A DNA stretch of 63,148 nucleotides from NCBI GenBank assembly GCA_900770295.1, contig CAAGJQ010000123.1, forward strand, positions 1 through 63,148. Reading direction: 5' to 3'. A program made the translations under genes and the position numbers. The DNA is from an uncultured Oscillibacter sp. Its GTDB lineage: Bacteria > Bacillota > Clostridia > Oscillospirales > Oscillospiraceae. Shown here in pieces: positions 16,349 to 24,153 of this stretch (within the stretch, counting starts at the first letter, position 1; each line of letters opens with the position of its first letter). The notes beneath the pieces were generated by a model. It searched no databases. It was not told the DNA's origin and was given only the letters and a program-made list of their open reading frames with translations.

Positions 16349-17617
16349 ATGAAAAACAACTCCATTGGCATGAAATTTCTGATGGCCGTGGTAACACTGG
16401 CCGTCCTTACATATTTCGGCATTCAGGCGTACCTGTATTTTGACAATCCCCTGACCACCACCTTGGCGTATAACTACCAGGTGGAGGAGGGTATGGAACT
16501 CTCCGGCTATGTGGTGCGGGACGAGCAGGTGCTGGAGGAGGAGCCCTCGGGTCTGGTGCGCATCCAGCGGGACGAGGGAGAGCGTGTCAGCGCCGGCGGC
16601 GTCATCGCCAGGGTGTACGCGAATCAGGAGGCCATGGACCAACAGGCCCAGATCGAGTCCCTGACCACCCAGATCGAGCAGCTCCAGTACGCCCAGGAGG
16701 CCGCGCTGGGAGCTGAGGCGTCGCTGAAGCTGGACGCCCAGATCCTCAGCAGCCTGCTGGCCTACCGGGGCTATGTGGCGGAAGACCGGCTGGACATGGC
16801 GGAGAAGAAGGGCAGCGAGCTGCGGGCCCTGGTCTTGAAGCGGGACTACACGTATTCCGACGCCACGGACCTCTCCGGGGAGATCGCAGAACTGGAGGCC
16901 CAGCTGAAGGATCTGCGGTCCCGGGCGGCCAGCTCGGTCCGGACCATCACCGCCCCCCAAACGGGACTGTATTCCGCTGTGGTGGACGGTTATGAATCAG
17001 TGCTGACGCCGGAGAGTCTGGCGGAGCTGACACCGTCCGGGCTGTCCGCTGTGCGGGCGGATTCCGCCGTGCAGTCCGACATGGGGAAGCTGATCCTGGG
17101 CGACGCCTGGTACTACGCCGCCGCGATGTCCAAAGCGGACGCGGAGCTGCTGCAAAAAAAGCAGAGTCAGGGCATCGGATTGAACCTTCAATTCGCCAAG
17201 AGCATTGAGCGAAGCCTGGATGTGAAGCTGGTGAGCATCAGCGAAGAGGAGAACGGCCGGGTGGTGGCGGTGTTCAAGGGCAGGACCTATCTCTCTGAGC
17301 TGACGCTGCTGCGCCAGCAGGGCGCCACGGTGGTCTACAACACTGAGACGGGCATCCGCATCCCCAAGGAGGCCCTGCGGGCGGAGAAGGTCACGGTGAG
17401 CCAGAGTGGGGAGCGGACCTCGGAGGCGGCCATGGGCGTCTACTGCGTGGTGGGCATGGAGGCCCGCTTCAAGCCCGTGGAAGTGCTCTATAACGGGGAG
17501 AATTTCATTTTGGTACGCTCCACCGCCGGAGAGGACCAGGAAAAGCTCCGCCTCCGTCCCGGTGACGAAGTCATCATTGCCGCCAAGGACCTGTATGACG
17601 GAAAGGTCCTTGGCTGA
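16349..17617 (+). CDS. HlyD-like membrane-anchored protein of the division cluster
   Basis: A 422-residue protein with one N-terminal membrane segment (about residues 8-29) and an extracytoplasmic part. A biotinyl-lipoyl-like segment (LSGYVVRDEQ, DEGERVSAGGVIARV) is split by a helical hairpin rich in Q, E and A (about residues 90-190), followed by beta domains. This is the membrane-fusion-protein plan of HlyD, but no ABC exporter is adjacent. In clostridia a protein of this kind often precedes yggS-sepF-divIVA, so a role in envelope or division is inferred. GAGGCTG is a weak ribosome site. Confidence 0.75.
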   Translation: MKNNSIGMKFLMAVVTLAVLTYFGIQAYLYFDNPLTTTLAYNYQVEEGMELSGYVVRDEQVLEEEPSGLVRIQRDEGERVSAGGVIARVYANQEAMDQQAQIESLTTQIEQLQYAQEAALGAEASLKLDAQILSSLLAYRGYVAEDRLDMAEKKGSELRALVLKRDYTYSDATDLSGEIAELEAQLKDLRSRAASSVRTITAPQTGLYSAVVDGYESVLTPESLAELTPSGLSAVRADSAVQSDMGKLILGDAWYYAAAMSKADAELLQKKQSQGIGLNLQFAKSIERSLDVKLVSISEEENGRVVAVFKGRTYLSELTLLRQQGATVVYNTETGIRIPKEALRAEKVTVSQSGERTSEAAMGVYCVVGMEARFKPVEVLYNGENFILVRSTAGEDQEKLRLRPGDEVIIAAKDLYDGKVLG

Positions 17618-17661
17618 CCATAAACATCAAAGATCAAGTTCGAAGGGAAGTTGGAACGCGT

Positions 17662-18354
17662 ATGTCCATTGCAGAAAACATTGCCCAGGTCCGGGCAAAT
17701 ATCGAGGCCGCCTGCCGGGAGGCCGGCCGGGACCCCGGGGAGATCACCCTGGTGGGCGCCAGCAAGATGAACGATGCCGCCGCCTGCCGGGAGGCCATCG
17801 CCGCCGGCATCGACGTGCTGGGAGAGAACCGCGTCCAGGAGATGACCCAGAAGCTGGGCGAGCACGCCTATGACGGCGCGCCGCTGCACTTTATCGGCCA
17901 TCTGCAGCGCAACAAGGTCAAGCAGGTGGTGGGCCATGTGGACCTGATCCAGTCCGTGGGCTCCATCGAGCTGCTGGACGAGATCGAGAAGGTGGCCGCC
18001 GCCCGGGACCTGGTCCAGGATATCCTGCTGGAGGTCAACATCGGCGGAGAGGAGGCCAAGAGCGGTTTTGCTCCCGACGCGGTGTTTCAGGCGGCGGAGG
18101 CCGCCCTGTCCCGCCCTCACGTCCGGGTGCGGGGATTGATGACGATCCCCCCCGCGGATGCGGATCGGGACACGAATATGCGGTATTTTGATAAAGTTCG
18201 GGCACTTTATGTTGACATCAATACAAAATTGTTCCATAATGAATTGAAATATCTGTCCATGGGCATGAGCGGCGACTATGAGGATGCCATCCGCGCCGGC
18301 GCGACCATGGTCCGCGTGGGAACGGCCATTTTCGGCGCCCGCCACTATCATTGA
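17662..18354 (+). CDS. yggS: YggS-family PLP homeostasis protein
   Basis: Binds pyridoxal 5'-phosphate and helps keep free PLP and related amino-acid pools in balance; no catalytic activity is firmly known for the family. The 230-residue single TIM-barrel domain has the PLP lysine Lys35 in LVGASKMN, the FIGHLQRNKVK signature and the C-terminal MGMSGDYEDAIRAGATMVRVG phosphate-binding region. It is placed between the HlyD-like gene and sepF, the standard Firmicute order (ylmE in Bacillus). Confidence 0.94.
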   Translation: MSIAENIAQVRANIEAACREAGRDPGEITLVGASKMNDAAACREAIAAGIDVLGENRVQEMTQKLGEHAYDGAPLHFIGHLQRNKVKQVVGHVDLIQSVGSIELLDEIEKVAAARDLVQDILLEVNIGGEEAKSGFAPDAVFQAAEAALSRPHVRVRGLMTIPPADADRDTNMRYFDKVRALYVDINTKLFHNELKYLSMGMSGDYEDAIRAGATMVRVGTAIFGARHYH

Positions 18355-18378
18355 AAACTCCAAGAAGGAGGATATGCC

Positions 18379-18816
18379 ATGAGCTTTCTGGACGAGCTGA
18401 AAAAGCTGACTCACCCCTATGAGGATGAGGACGAAGAGGAATTTGAGGATTTTGAGGAGACGCCCCGCCGGGACACCTTTGAAGACCGCCGCAATAAGAC
18501 TGAGGACCGCCGCAACAAGGTGGTGAGCATCCATGCCACCACTCAGCTGAAGGTGATTCTGGTGAAGCCGGAGCGGTTTGAGAATGCCTCTGAGATCGCG
18601 GACCATCTGAAGGACAAGCGCACCGTGGTGCTGAACCTGGAGTCCACCAACAAGGATATCGCCCGCCGCCTGGTGGACTTTCTGTCCGGCGTGGCTTATG
18701 CCGGCGAGGGCAAGATCAAGAAGGTGGCGGCCAACACGTATATCATCACGCCCTATCATGTGGATATTGAGGGCGATCTGATCGACGAGCTGGAAAACAA
18801 CGGCCTTTACTTTTAA
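18379..18816 (+). CDS. sepF: Cell division protein SepF
   Basis: Bundles and tethers FtsZ filaments at the septum membrane. The 145-residue protein has an N-terminal amphipathic helix (SFLDELKKLTHPY), an acidic and charged linker (about residues 15-50), and the C-terminal SepF domain with VVLNLESTNKDIARRLVDFL and a GVAYAGEGKIKKVAANTYIITP segment. AAGGAGG ribosome site. The usual ylmG/ylmH genes between sepF and divIVA are missing here; instead there is a 144-nt gap with strong hairpins. Confidence 0.95.
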   Translation: MSFLDELKKLTHPYEDEDEEEFEDFEETPRRDTFEDRRNKTEDRRNKVVSIHATTQLKVILVKPERFENASEIADHLKDKRTVVLNLESTNKDIARRLVDFLSGVAYAGEGKIKKVAANTYIITPYHVDIEGDLIDELENNGLYF

Positions 18817-18826
18817 AAACCGCAGC

Positions 18827-18863
18827 GCAGGCGAAAGCCTGCCCCGGGGCGGATTTGCCCCGG
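18827..18863. repeat. Two adjacent perfect hairpins in the sepF-divIVA gap
   Basis: GCAGGC-GAAA-GCCTGC (18827-18842) is followed directly by CCGGGGC-GGATTT-GCCCCGG (18844-18863). There is no T tract after either. They sit 11 nt after the sepF stop and may end or stabilise the sepF message. Confidence 0.6.
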
Positions 18864-18960
18864 CAGGGGATATTCAATCGAAGAACTTCCCGCCCGGCAG
18901 AACAGCGGGCAGGGAAAACAAATAACGGACTGTATTTCTGACAGGGGGTAGGGACGCACA

Positions 18961-19668
18961 ATGCTGACACCACAGGAGGTTTCCACCCACGCCTTCACCA
19001 AGGCGGTCATGGGCGGATATAACATGGCCATGGTCGACGAGTTCCTGGACGAGCTCACCGATGACTATACGGCACTTTATAAAGAGAACGCGACTTTGAA
19101 AGCCAAGATGAAGGTCCTGGTGGAAAAGGTGGAGGATTACCGCGCCACCGAGGACTCCATGCGGGCCACACTGTTGACCGCCCAGAAGATGGCGGACTCC
19201 ATCGTCCGTGAGGCGGAGGCCAAGCGGGACCAGATCCTGGCCCAGGCTGAAAGCGGCGCCAAGGACCGCGTCGCGCAGATGCAGCAGGAACTGACCGAGG
19301 CGGAGGAGCGTCTGCGCCAGGGCCAGCTGGAGCTGGCGAAGTTCATCGCATCCAGCAGGGAGATCTGCAGCCGGGAGCTGCAATATCTGGAGCAGCTGCC
19401 CAAGCTGCCCGTGGAGACGGCGGAGCCGTCCCCGGCGGAGAGCACCCCTGTCGCTGAGATTGAGGAGAATGTTCTGGCGGCATTCGCGGCCCAGAGCACG
19501 GAAGAGCCTCCCGCGGCAGAGAAAGCGGAACCGGCGGAGGAGACCGCTCCGGTGGATGACTATCCGGAGGGAGACCCCTTTGCCGAGGAGACGCCCCTGG
19601 ATGCAACCCGCCGCATCAATCTGGATGATTTGAAGTTCGGCCGCAACTACAGCGGCGGCAGCGACTGA
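18961..19668 (+). CDS. divIVA: DivIVA-domain protein
   Basis: A coiled-coil protein that binds curved membrane at poles and septa. The N-terminal DivIVA domain (LTPQEVSTHAFTKAVMGGY, then YNMAMVDEFLDEL) is clear; a long charged coiled coil follows (about residues 40-140). The C-terminal third is rich in P, E and A and looks disordered. Length 235 residues. The ribosome site is GGGGG-like (ACAGGGGGTAGGG) upstream of ATG. It closes the division cluster and is followed by a strong terminator. Confidence 0.92.
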   Translation: MLTPQEVSTHAFTKAVMGGYNMAMVDEFLDELTDDYTALYKENATLKAKMKVLVEKVEDYRATEDSMRATLLTAQKMADSIVREAEAKRDQILAQAESGAKDRVAQMQQELTEAEERLRQGQLELAKFIASSREICSRELQYLEQLPKLPVETAEPSPAESTPVAEIEENVLAAFAAQSTEEPPAAEKAEPAEETAPVDDYPEGDPFAEETPLDATRRINLDDLKFGRNYSGGSD

Positions 19669-19672
19669 CAGA

Positions 19673-19700
19673 AAAAGCGGCTCTTCTGAGCCGCTTTTTT
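19673..19700 (+). terminator. Terminator after divIVA
   Basis: AAAGCGGCTC and GAGCCGCTTT pair around TTCT, followed by a run of T. It lies 5 nt after the divIVA stop. Confidence 0.92.
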
Positions 19701-19722
19701 GCTACAAGAAAAGGAGTCGGCT

Positions 19723-20604
19723 ATGGAGAAACAGCGCCCCATCGTGGCATTCCTGTACGATTTTGACAAGACCCTCTGCACCACGGACATGCAGGACTAT
19801 TCCTTTATCCCCAGTCTGGGCATGACGCCGAAGGAATTCTGGGCCGAGGCCAACGGCTTCGGACGGGCCAACCATGTCGACGGCATCCTGGCCTATATGT
19901 ACACCATGCTCCGGGAGGCGGAGAAAAGGCAGCGGCCCTTCACCCGGGAGGATCTGGTGGAAAAAGGCCGCGGCATCGTGCTGTTCCCCGGCGTGGAGGA
20001 CTGGTTCCGGCGGATCAATGCTTTTGGAGAGTCCCAGGGCGTCCAGGTGGAGCACTACATCATCTCCTCCGGCCTGCGGGAGATCATCGAGGGCTCCTCC
20101 ATCAGCGGTGAATTCAGGGAGATCTACGCCAGCGAGTTCTACTATGACGAGACAGGACGGCCCGTCTGGCCCAAGCTGGCGGTCAATTTCACCGCCAAGA
20201 CCCAGTTCGTCTACCGCATCAACAAGGGCGTGCTGGACGTGTCCGACGACAAGACCCTGAACGACTCCATGCCCGATGACAGCAAGCGGGTGCCTTTCAC
20301 CAACATGATCTACATGGGGGACGGCCTCTCCGACGTGCCCTGTATGAAGATGATGCGGGCCTACGGCGGCCAGGCCATTGCCGTGTATCAGCCGAGCAAC
20401 CGCATGGGCGTGGAGGACCTGCTGGCCAAGGGCCGGGTGGACTTCATCTTCCCGGCGGACTACCGGGAGGGCACCGCCCTGGACCTGACGGTGAAGAACA
20501 TCATCCAAAAGATGTCCATTGTGGACCGGCTGTGGGAGGAAAATTTGCAGCAGCTGCGCTCCATCGGCGGCGATGTGCTGCCGGACCAGGTGGGGCTGTT
20601 CTGA
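19723..20604 (+). CDS. HAD-superfamily phosphatase
   Basis: A 293-residue cytoplasmic HAD-fold hydrolase. Motif I is YDFDKTLC (nucleophile Asp in DFD), motif II lies in YIISSGLREII, and motif IV is MGDGLSDVPC with the metal-binding aspartates. A helical cap lies between motifs I and II, as in phosphoserine-phosphatase-like members, but the substrate cannot be predicted. The frame is open 8 codons upstream, but ATG 19723 has AAGGAG at the right distance and follows the divIVA terminator. No obvious link to its neighbours. Confidence 0.87.
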   Translation: MEKQRPIVAFLYDFDKTLCTTDMQDYSFIPSLGMTPKEFWAEANGFGRANHVDGILAYMYTMLREAEKRQRPFTREDLVEKGRGIVLFPGVEDWFRRINAFGESQGVQVEHYIISSGLREIIEGSSISGEFREIYASEFYYDETGRPVWPKLAVNFTAKTQFVYRINKGVLDVSDDKTLNDSMPDDSKRVPFTNMIYMGDGLSDVPCMKMMRAYGGQAIAVYQPSNRMGVEDLLAKGRVDFIFPADYREGTALDLTVKNIIQKMSIVDRLWEENLQQLRSIGGDVLPDQVGLF

Positions 20605-20644
20605 GAGACGCCGGCAGCCGAAACGATAAAAATTTAAAAAATTC

Positions 20645-20685
20645 TTTACACGCCGTATAGTTTCTGCTAAACTATACGGCGTGTA
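20645..20685 (+). promoter_or_regulatory. Promoter buried in a perfect 17-bp inverted repeat (XRE operator)
   Basis: TACACGCCGTATAGTTT (20647-20663) and its exact reverse complement (20669-20685) are separated by 5 nt. TTTACA (20645-20650), 17 nt and TAAACT (20668-20673) form a promoter inside the repeat. The XRE gene starts 28 nt downstream, so negative autoregulation is likely. There is no T tract, so it is not a terminator of the HAD gene. Confidence 0.8.
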
Positions 20686-20712
20686 TTTATATAGACAAGG
20701 AGAGAACACACC

Positions 20713-21396
20713 ATGGCTTCCACCACTGAATTTTCCCGTACCCTGTCCCTGCTGCGGCAGGAGCGGGGCGTCTCCCAGCGGACCGCCGCCGCGGACCTGG
20801 GCATTTCCCAGGCGCTGCTGAGCCACTACGAAAACGGTATCCGTGAGCCGGGTCTGGCCTTTGTGGTCAGGGCCTGCGACTACTACCATGTGTCCGCCGA
20901 CTTCATCCTGGGCCGCACGTTGTCCCGGGAGGGCAGCATGCTGACCAGCGAGGAGGTGCTGAACGCCGCCGAGCCGGGCAACGTTCTCCAGGGCAGCGTG
21001 CTGGCGACCTTGCAGAGTAAGCTGCTCTCCGGCGCCATCGGCGTGCTGTTCGGGCTGCTGGGCAAGCTGGGGGACAAGACCGCCATCAACGCGGCGGCGT
21101 CCTACCTCTCCAGCGCGGTCTACCAGCTCTACCGCCACCTGTACCGCACCGCCGGGGCCAATGAGGCCTACTTCGCCCTGGACCCCGCCGCCTGCACCCT
21201 TGGCGTGGCCGACGCGGACATGAAGCTGTCCGAGACCCGGTACACCCGGGCCCTGCGGAGCCAGGCGGCCCAGAAGAAGGAGTTTCCGGACCTGTCCCCG
21301 GAGGCGCTGACCAGCAACTACCCCGGCCGCTGCCAGAGCCTGACCCAGGTCCTGAGCACTACCGATACCCGGCTGAACAAGCTGTCGGAGCAGTGA
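20713..21396 (+). CDS. XRE-family regulator with C-terminal helical domain
   Basis: A 227-residue protein with an N-terminal HTH (about residues 8-62: SRTLSLLRQERGVSQ, AAADLGISQALLSHYENG, YYHVSADFILGR). The remaining 160 residues are helical, with a mildly hydrophobic stretch (SGAIGVLFGLLGKLG) that may pack as a dimerisation core. No ligand-binding family is recognised. It sits right after a 17-bp inverted-repeat operator and 1 nt before the MBOAT gene, so it probably controls the acylation module downstream. AGGAGAGAA ribosome site. Confidence 0.87.
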   Translation: MASTTEFSRTLSLLRQERGVSQRTAAADLGISQALLSHYENGIREPGLAFVVRACDYYHVSADFILGRTLSREGSMLTSEEVLNAAEPGNVLQGSVLATLQSKLLSGAIGVLFGLLGKLGDKTAINAAASYLSSAVYQLYRHLYRTAGANEAYFALDPAACTLGVADADMKLSETRYTRALRSQAAQKKEFPDLSPEALTSNYPGRCQSLTQVLSTTDTRLNKLSEQ

Positions 21397-21397
21397 G

Positions 21398-22822
21398 ATG
21401 AGCTTTCAATCGGTCGGGTTCCTGGCCTTTCTGGCCGGGACGGTACTTATCTGCCTGACGGCGGAGCACCGCCACCCACAGGCAGGGCGGCTGCTGCTGA
21501 TGCTGGCCTGCGCGCTGTTCTACGTGGCGGGCGGCGGCTGGGAAGCGTTTCTGGTGCTGGCGGTGGGCGTGACCGTGACCGCCGCGATCCTCCGGCGGCT
21601 GTGCGGGACAGAGAGAAGCTCCCGCCGCCGGGCAATGGCGCTGGGCTGCGGCTGGCACATCGCCGTGCTGCTGGCGTTCAAATACACCGGCTTCTTCACC
21701 GGCGGCGCGGTGTCCATCGGCTGGGCGCCTCTGGGCCTCAGCTTTTTCACCTTCCAGCAGCTGTGGCTGCTGAAAGAGGCCTATACCGGCCAGTACCGGC
21801 CGGTGCAGGGCGATGATCTGACGCTGTACGCCCTCTTTTTCCCCACCGTCACCTCCGGCCCCATTCTGCGGCCCGGCGCCTTTTTTCCGCAGCTGCGGGA
21901 GGGACATTTTCTGCGGCCGGACTGGCAGGACATCTCCGCGGGGCTGTACGCCTTTTCCCTGGGCCTTGCCAAAAAGACCCTGCTGGCGGACAGTTTCGGC
22001 GCCGTCGTTGCCAACGGCTGGGCCTTGGGGGAGGACATGACCGCCCCCACCGCCTGGGTGGTGATGCTGGGCTACACCCTGCAACTGTACTTTGACTTCT
22101 CCGGCTACTGCGACATGGCCACCGGCGCCGCCCGCCTGCTGGGCGTGCGCCTGCCGCTGAACTTCGACTCGCCCTACCGGAGTTTGTCCGTGGGGGAGTT
22201 CTGGAAGCGGTGGCACATCACCCTGACCACCTTTTTGCGGGAGTGCCTCTATTTTCCCCTGGGCGGCAGCAAAAAGGGCACCGCCCGCACCTACCTGAAT
22301 ATCCTCATCGTGTTCCTCGTCAGCGGCTTCTGGCACGGCGCGGGGTGGACCTTCCTGGTCTGGGGCGCCCTCCACGGCCTGGCGCAAATTATCGAGCGGG
22401 CCTGGGGCCCCGCCCGGGACCGCCTGCCCAAGGGGCTGCGGTGGGCCATGACCTTTGTGTTCGTCAGCTTCGCCTGGGTGTTTTTCCAGGCCCCCAGCCT
22501 GACCGGAGCCGTGGGACTGCTGTCCGCCGCTGTCACCGGCGGGTTGGGACTGCCCCTGGAGACGCTGACCGCCGGCGTGTTCGACAGCGAGGTGACGGCG
22601 GTCTGTACTCTGCTGCCCGCGCTGGCAAAGGTCCTGCCGGGGCTGACCCTGGCGGGGCTGTTCGCCGTGGGCATGGTCATTATCCTCTGGCCCCGGAACG
22701 TGGTCCGGCAGATGGACGGTTTCCGGCCCACCCTGGGCCGGGCTGTGGCCTGCGGCGTCCTGACGGTCTGGTCGGTGCTGTCCTTCTCCGGCGTCACCAC
22801 CTTCATCTATTCCAATTTCTGA
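21398..22822 (+). CDS. MBOAT-family O-acyltransferase (AlgI/DltB-like)
   Basis: A 474-residue polytopic membrane protein that would move acyl groups across the membrane onto an extracellular polymer. Family marks are LGLSFFTFQQLWLL, LYFDFSGYCDMATG, the PFxFDSPYRSLSVGEFWKRWHIT-type region (here LNFDSPYRS then EFWKRWHIT), and the active-site histidine in FLVSGFWHGAGW. It is closer to the AlgI type than DltB because it pairs with an SGNH-like protein. It starts 1 nt after the XRE stop and is followed 12 nt later by the SGNH-like gene. The acceptor polymer is unknown. Confidence 0.9.
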   Translation: MSFQSVGFLAFLAGTVLICLTAEHRHPQAGRLLLMLACALFYVAGGGWEAFLVLAVGVTVTAAILRRLCGTERSSRRRAMALGCGWHIAVLLAFKYTGFFTGGAVSIGWAPLGLSFFTFQQLWLLKEAYTGQYRPVQGDDLTLYALFFPTVTSGPILRPGAFFPQLREGHFLRPDWQDISAGLYAFSLGLAKKTLLADSFGAVVANGWALGEDMTAPTAWVVMLGYTLQLYFDFSGYCDMATGAARLLGVRLPLNFDSPYRSLSVGEFWKRWHITLTTFLRECLYFPLGGSKKGTARTYLNILIVFLVSGFWHGAGWTFLVWGALHGLAQIIERAWGPARDRLPKGLRWAMTFVFVSFAWVFFQAPSLTGAVGLLSAAVTGGLGLPLETLTAGVFDSEVTAVCTLLPALAKVLPGLTLAGLFAVGMVIILWPRNVVRQMDGFRPTLGRAVACGVLTVWSVLSFSGVTTFIYSNF

Positions 22823-22834
22823 GGAGGCGCGGCT

Positions 22835-23884
22835 TTGAAACATCCACAAAAACGCTGGGCGGCCGCGCTTCTTCTGACCGTTGTGCTGCTCCTGGCCCTG
22901 TGCGCCGGCGTCGTGCGGGTGGTGGACCCCTTTTTCCACTACCGGGACCCGGACCCCGAGGGCGAGGTGTGGTTCGACCAGCGCTATCAGTGCGCGGGCC
23001 TGCTGCGGAGCCAGGAATATGAGACAGTTCTGATGGGCTCCTCCCTAGCGGCGAATTACCGGCCCTTCTGGTTCGACGTGTTCTACGACACCTCCACCGT
23101 GAAGGTGACGTTCCCCAACGGCGGCTTCCATGAATTCGACCAGGCTCTGGACTACGCTTACACCTGCCGGGACGTACAGCGGGTCATCTTCGGCCTGGAC
23201 CCCAATCTCCTGGCCCGGAGCCCTGAGGAGGAGCCGGACCAGCTGCCGTCCTATCTCTATGACGATGACCCCTGGAACGACGTACACTATCTTCTGAACA
23301 AGGATGTCCTGATGCGCTCGGCCTACACGGTCCTGAAAAAGGCGTCGGGGGAGACCCAGACCATCCAGGACGCCTTCGTGTGGGACGGAAATGTCTTTTT
23401 CTCCCGGGAGCTGGCCCTGGCGGGCTATGAGCGGCCGGAGCCCAGCGGCCAGACGCTGCCGCCGGATGCGTTTCTGGAAAACTGCCGGGAGAATCTGGCG
23501 GTGGTCACTGGCTGGCTGGAGGAGCACCCGGACACGGACTTCATCTTTTTCTTCTCCCCGTACAGCATCCTGTTCTGGGACAAGATGGACCGCCTGGGGG
23601 AGACGGACGCCATGCTGACCATGCTGGATGAGACCACAAAAACCCTGCTGGCCTATGACAACGCCGAGATTCAGTTCTTCATGGCGGATTTTCCGGTCAT
23701 CACGAATCTGGACAACTACGCCGACCATATCCATGTGGCGGGCCGGGTGACGTACCAGATGTCCCGGGCCATGCCGGAGGGGACCTATTGCCTGACGGCG
23801 GAAAACCGCACGGAAGTGCTGGACGCTCTGCGGGAGTTTGTGGTACACTACGATTACGATAACATCTGGGCTGAACAGCCCTGA
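22835..23884 (+). CDS. SGNH-like extracytoplasmic partner of MBOAT
   Basis: A 349-residue protein with one N-terminal membrane segment (AAALLLTVVLLLALCAGVV) and an exported domain. LMGSSLAANYRPF resembles block I (GxSxxxN) of SGNH hydrolases, and NLDNYADHIHV near residue 270 resembles the DxxH block. Similar anchored proteins accompany MBOAT enzymes and finish O-acylation (AlgX/AlgJ or PatB logic). The start is TTG 22835, 7 nt after GAGGAGG; there is no better ATG. The partner function is inferred from gene order; the fold assignment is moderate. Confidence 0.75.
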   Translation: MKHPQKRWAAALLLTVVLLLALCAGVVRVVDPFFHYRDPDPEGEVWFDQRYQCAGLLRSQEYETVLMGSSLAANYRPFWFDVFYDTSTVKVTFPNGGFHEFDQALDYAYTCRDVQRVIFGLDPNLLARSPEEEPDQLPSYLYDDDPWNDVHYLLNKDVLMRSAYTVLKKASGETQTIQDAFVWDGNVFFSRELALAGYERPEPSGQTLPPDAFLENCRENLAVVTGWLEEHPDTDFIFFFSPYSILFWDKMDRLGETDAMLTMLDETTKTLLAYDNAEIQFFMADFPVITNLDNYADHIHVAGRVTYQMSRAMPEGTYCLTAENRTEVLDALREFVVHYDYDNIWAEQP

Positions 23885-23918
23885 CGGCCAGTTTGAAAGA
23901 AATTTCCAAACCCCAAAC

Positions 23919-23996
23919 GGAGGTTTATTCGATATGACAAAACAGAGCAATATCCGAAATTTCAGCATCATTGCCCACATTGACCACGGCAAGTCC
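23919..23996 (+). pseudogene. lepA: Second lepA head: ribosome site plus first 21 codons
   Basis: GGAGG, ATG (23934) and the first 21 lepA codons up to the P-loop lysine-serine (AHIDHGKS), after which the lepA match stops and the frame ends at a TGA (24012-24014), giving a possible 26-residue peptide. It matches the start of the complete lepA gene (24139-24216) with 6 differences in 63 coding nucleotides, all synonymous, including an AGC/TCC serine switch that needs two changes. So it is not a fresh copy. It has its own good ribosome site. Confidence 0.85.
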
Positions 23997-24138
23997 GATT
24001 CCCAGCCCGCCTGACGGCGGTCCGGGAGCCCCTTTTATGAAAAATCCTCGGGCGAAATGAATTCGCCCTGCGGCAAGGTTTTGGCGGAGCCAAAACGCTT
24101 GGACGCGCGTCCGCGCGAAACAGCGCGGATTTGCCCAA
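23997..24138 (+). repeat. 142-bp hairpin-rich spacer element, left of lepA
   Basis: Non-coding sequence between the lepA head fragment and the true lepA ribosome site. It contains GGGCGAA/TTCGCCC, the hairpin CAAGGTTTTGG-CGGAG-CCAAAACGCTTG (24074-24101) and a GCGCG-rich stem near the right end. The 24074-24101 hairpin reappears in inverted orientation in the spacer to the right of lepA. Confidence 0.75.
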
Positions 24139-24153
24139 GGAGGTTATTGATAT

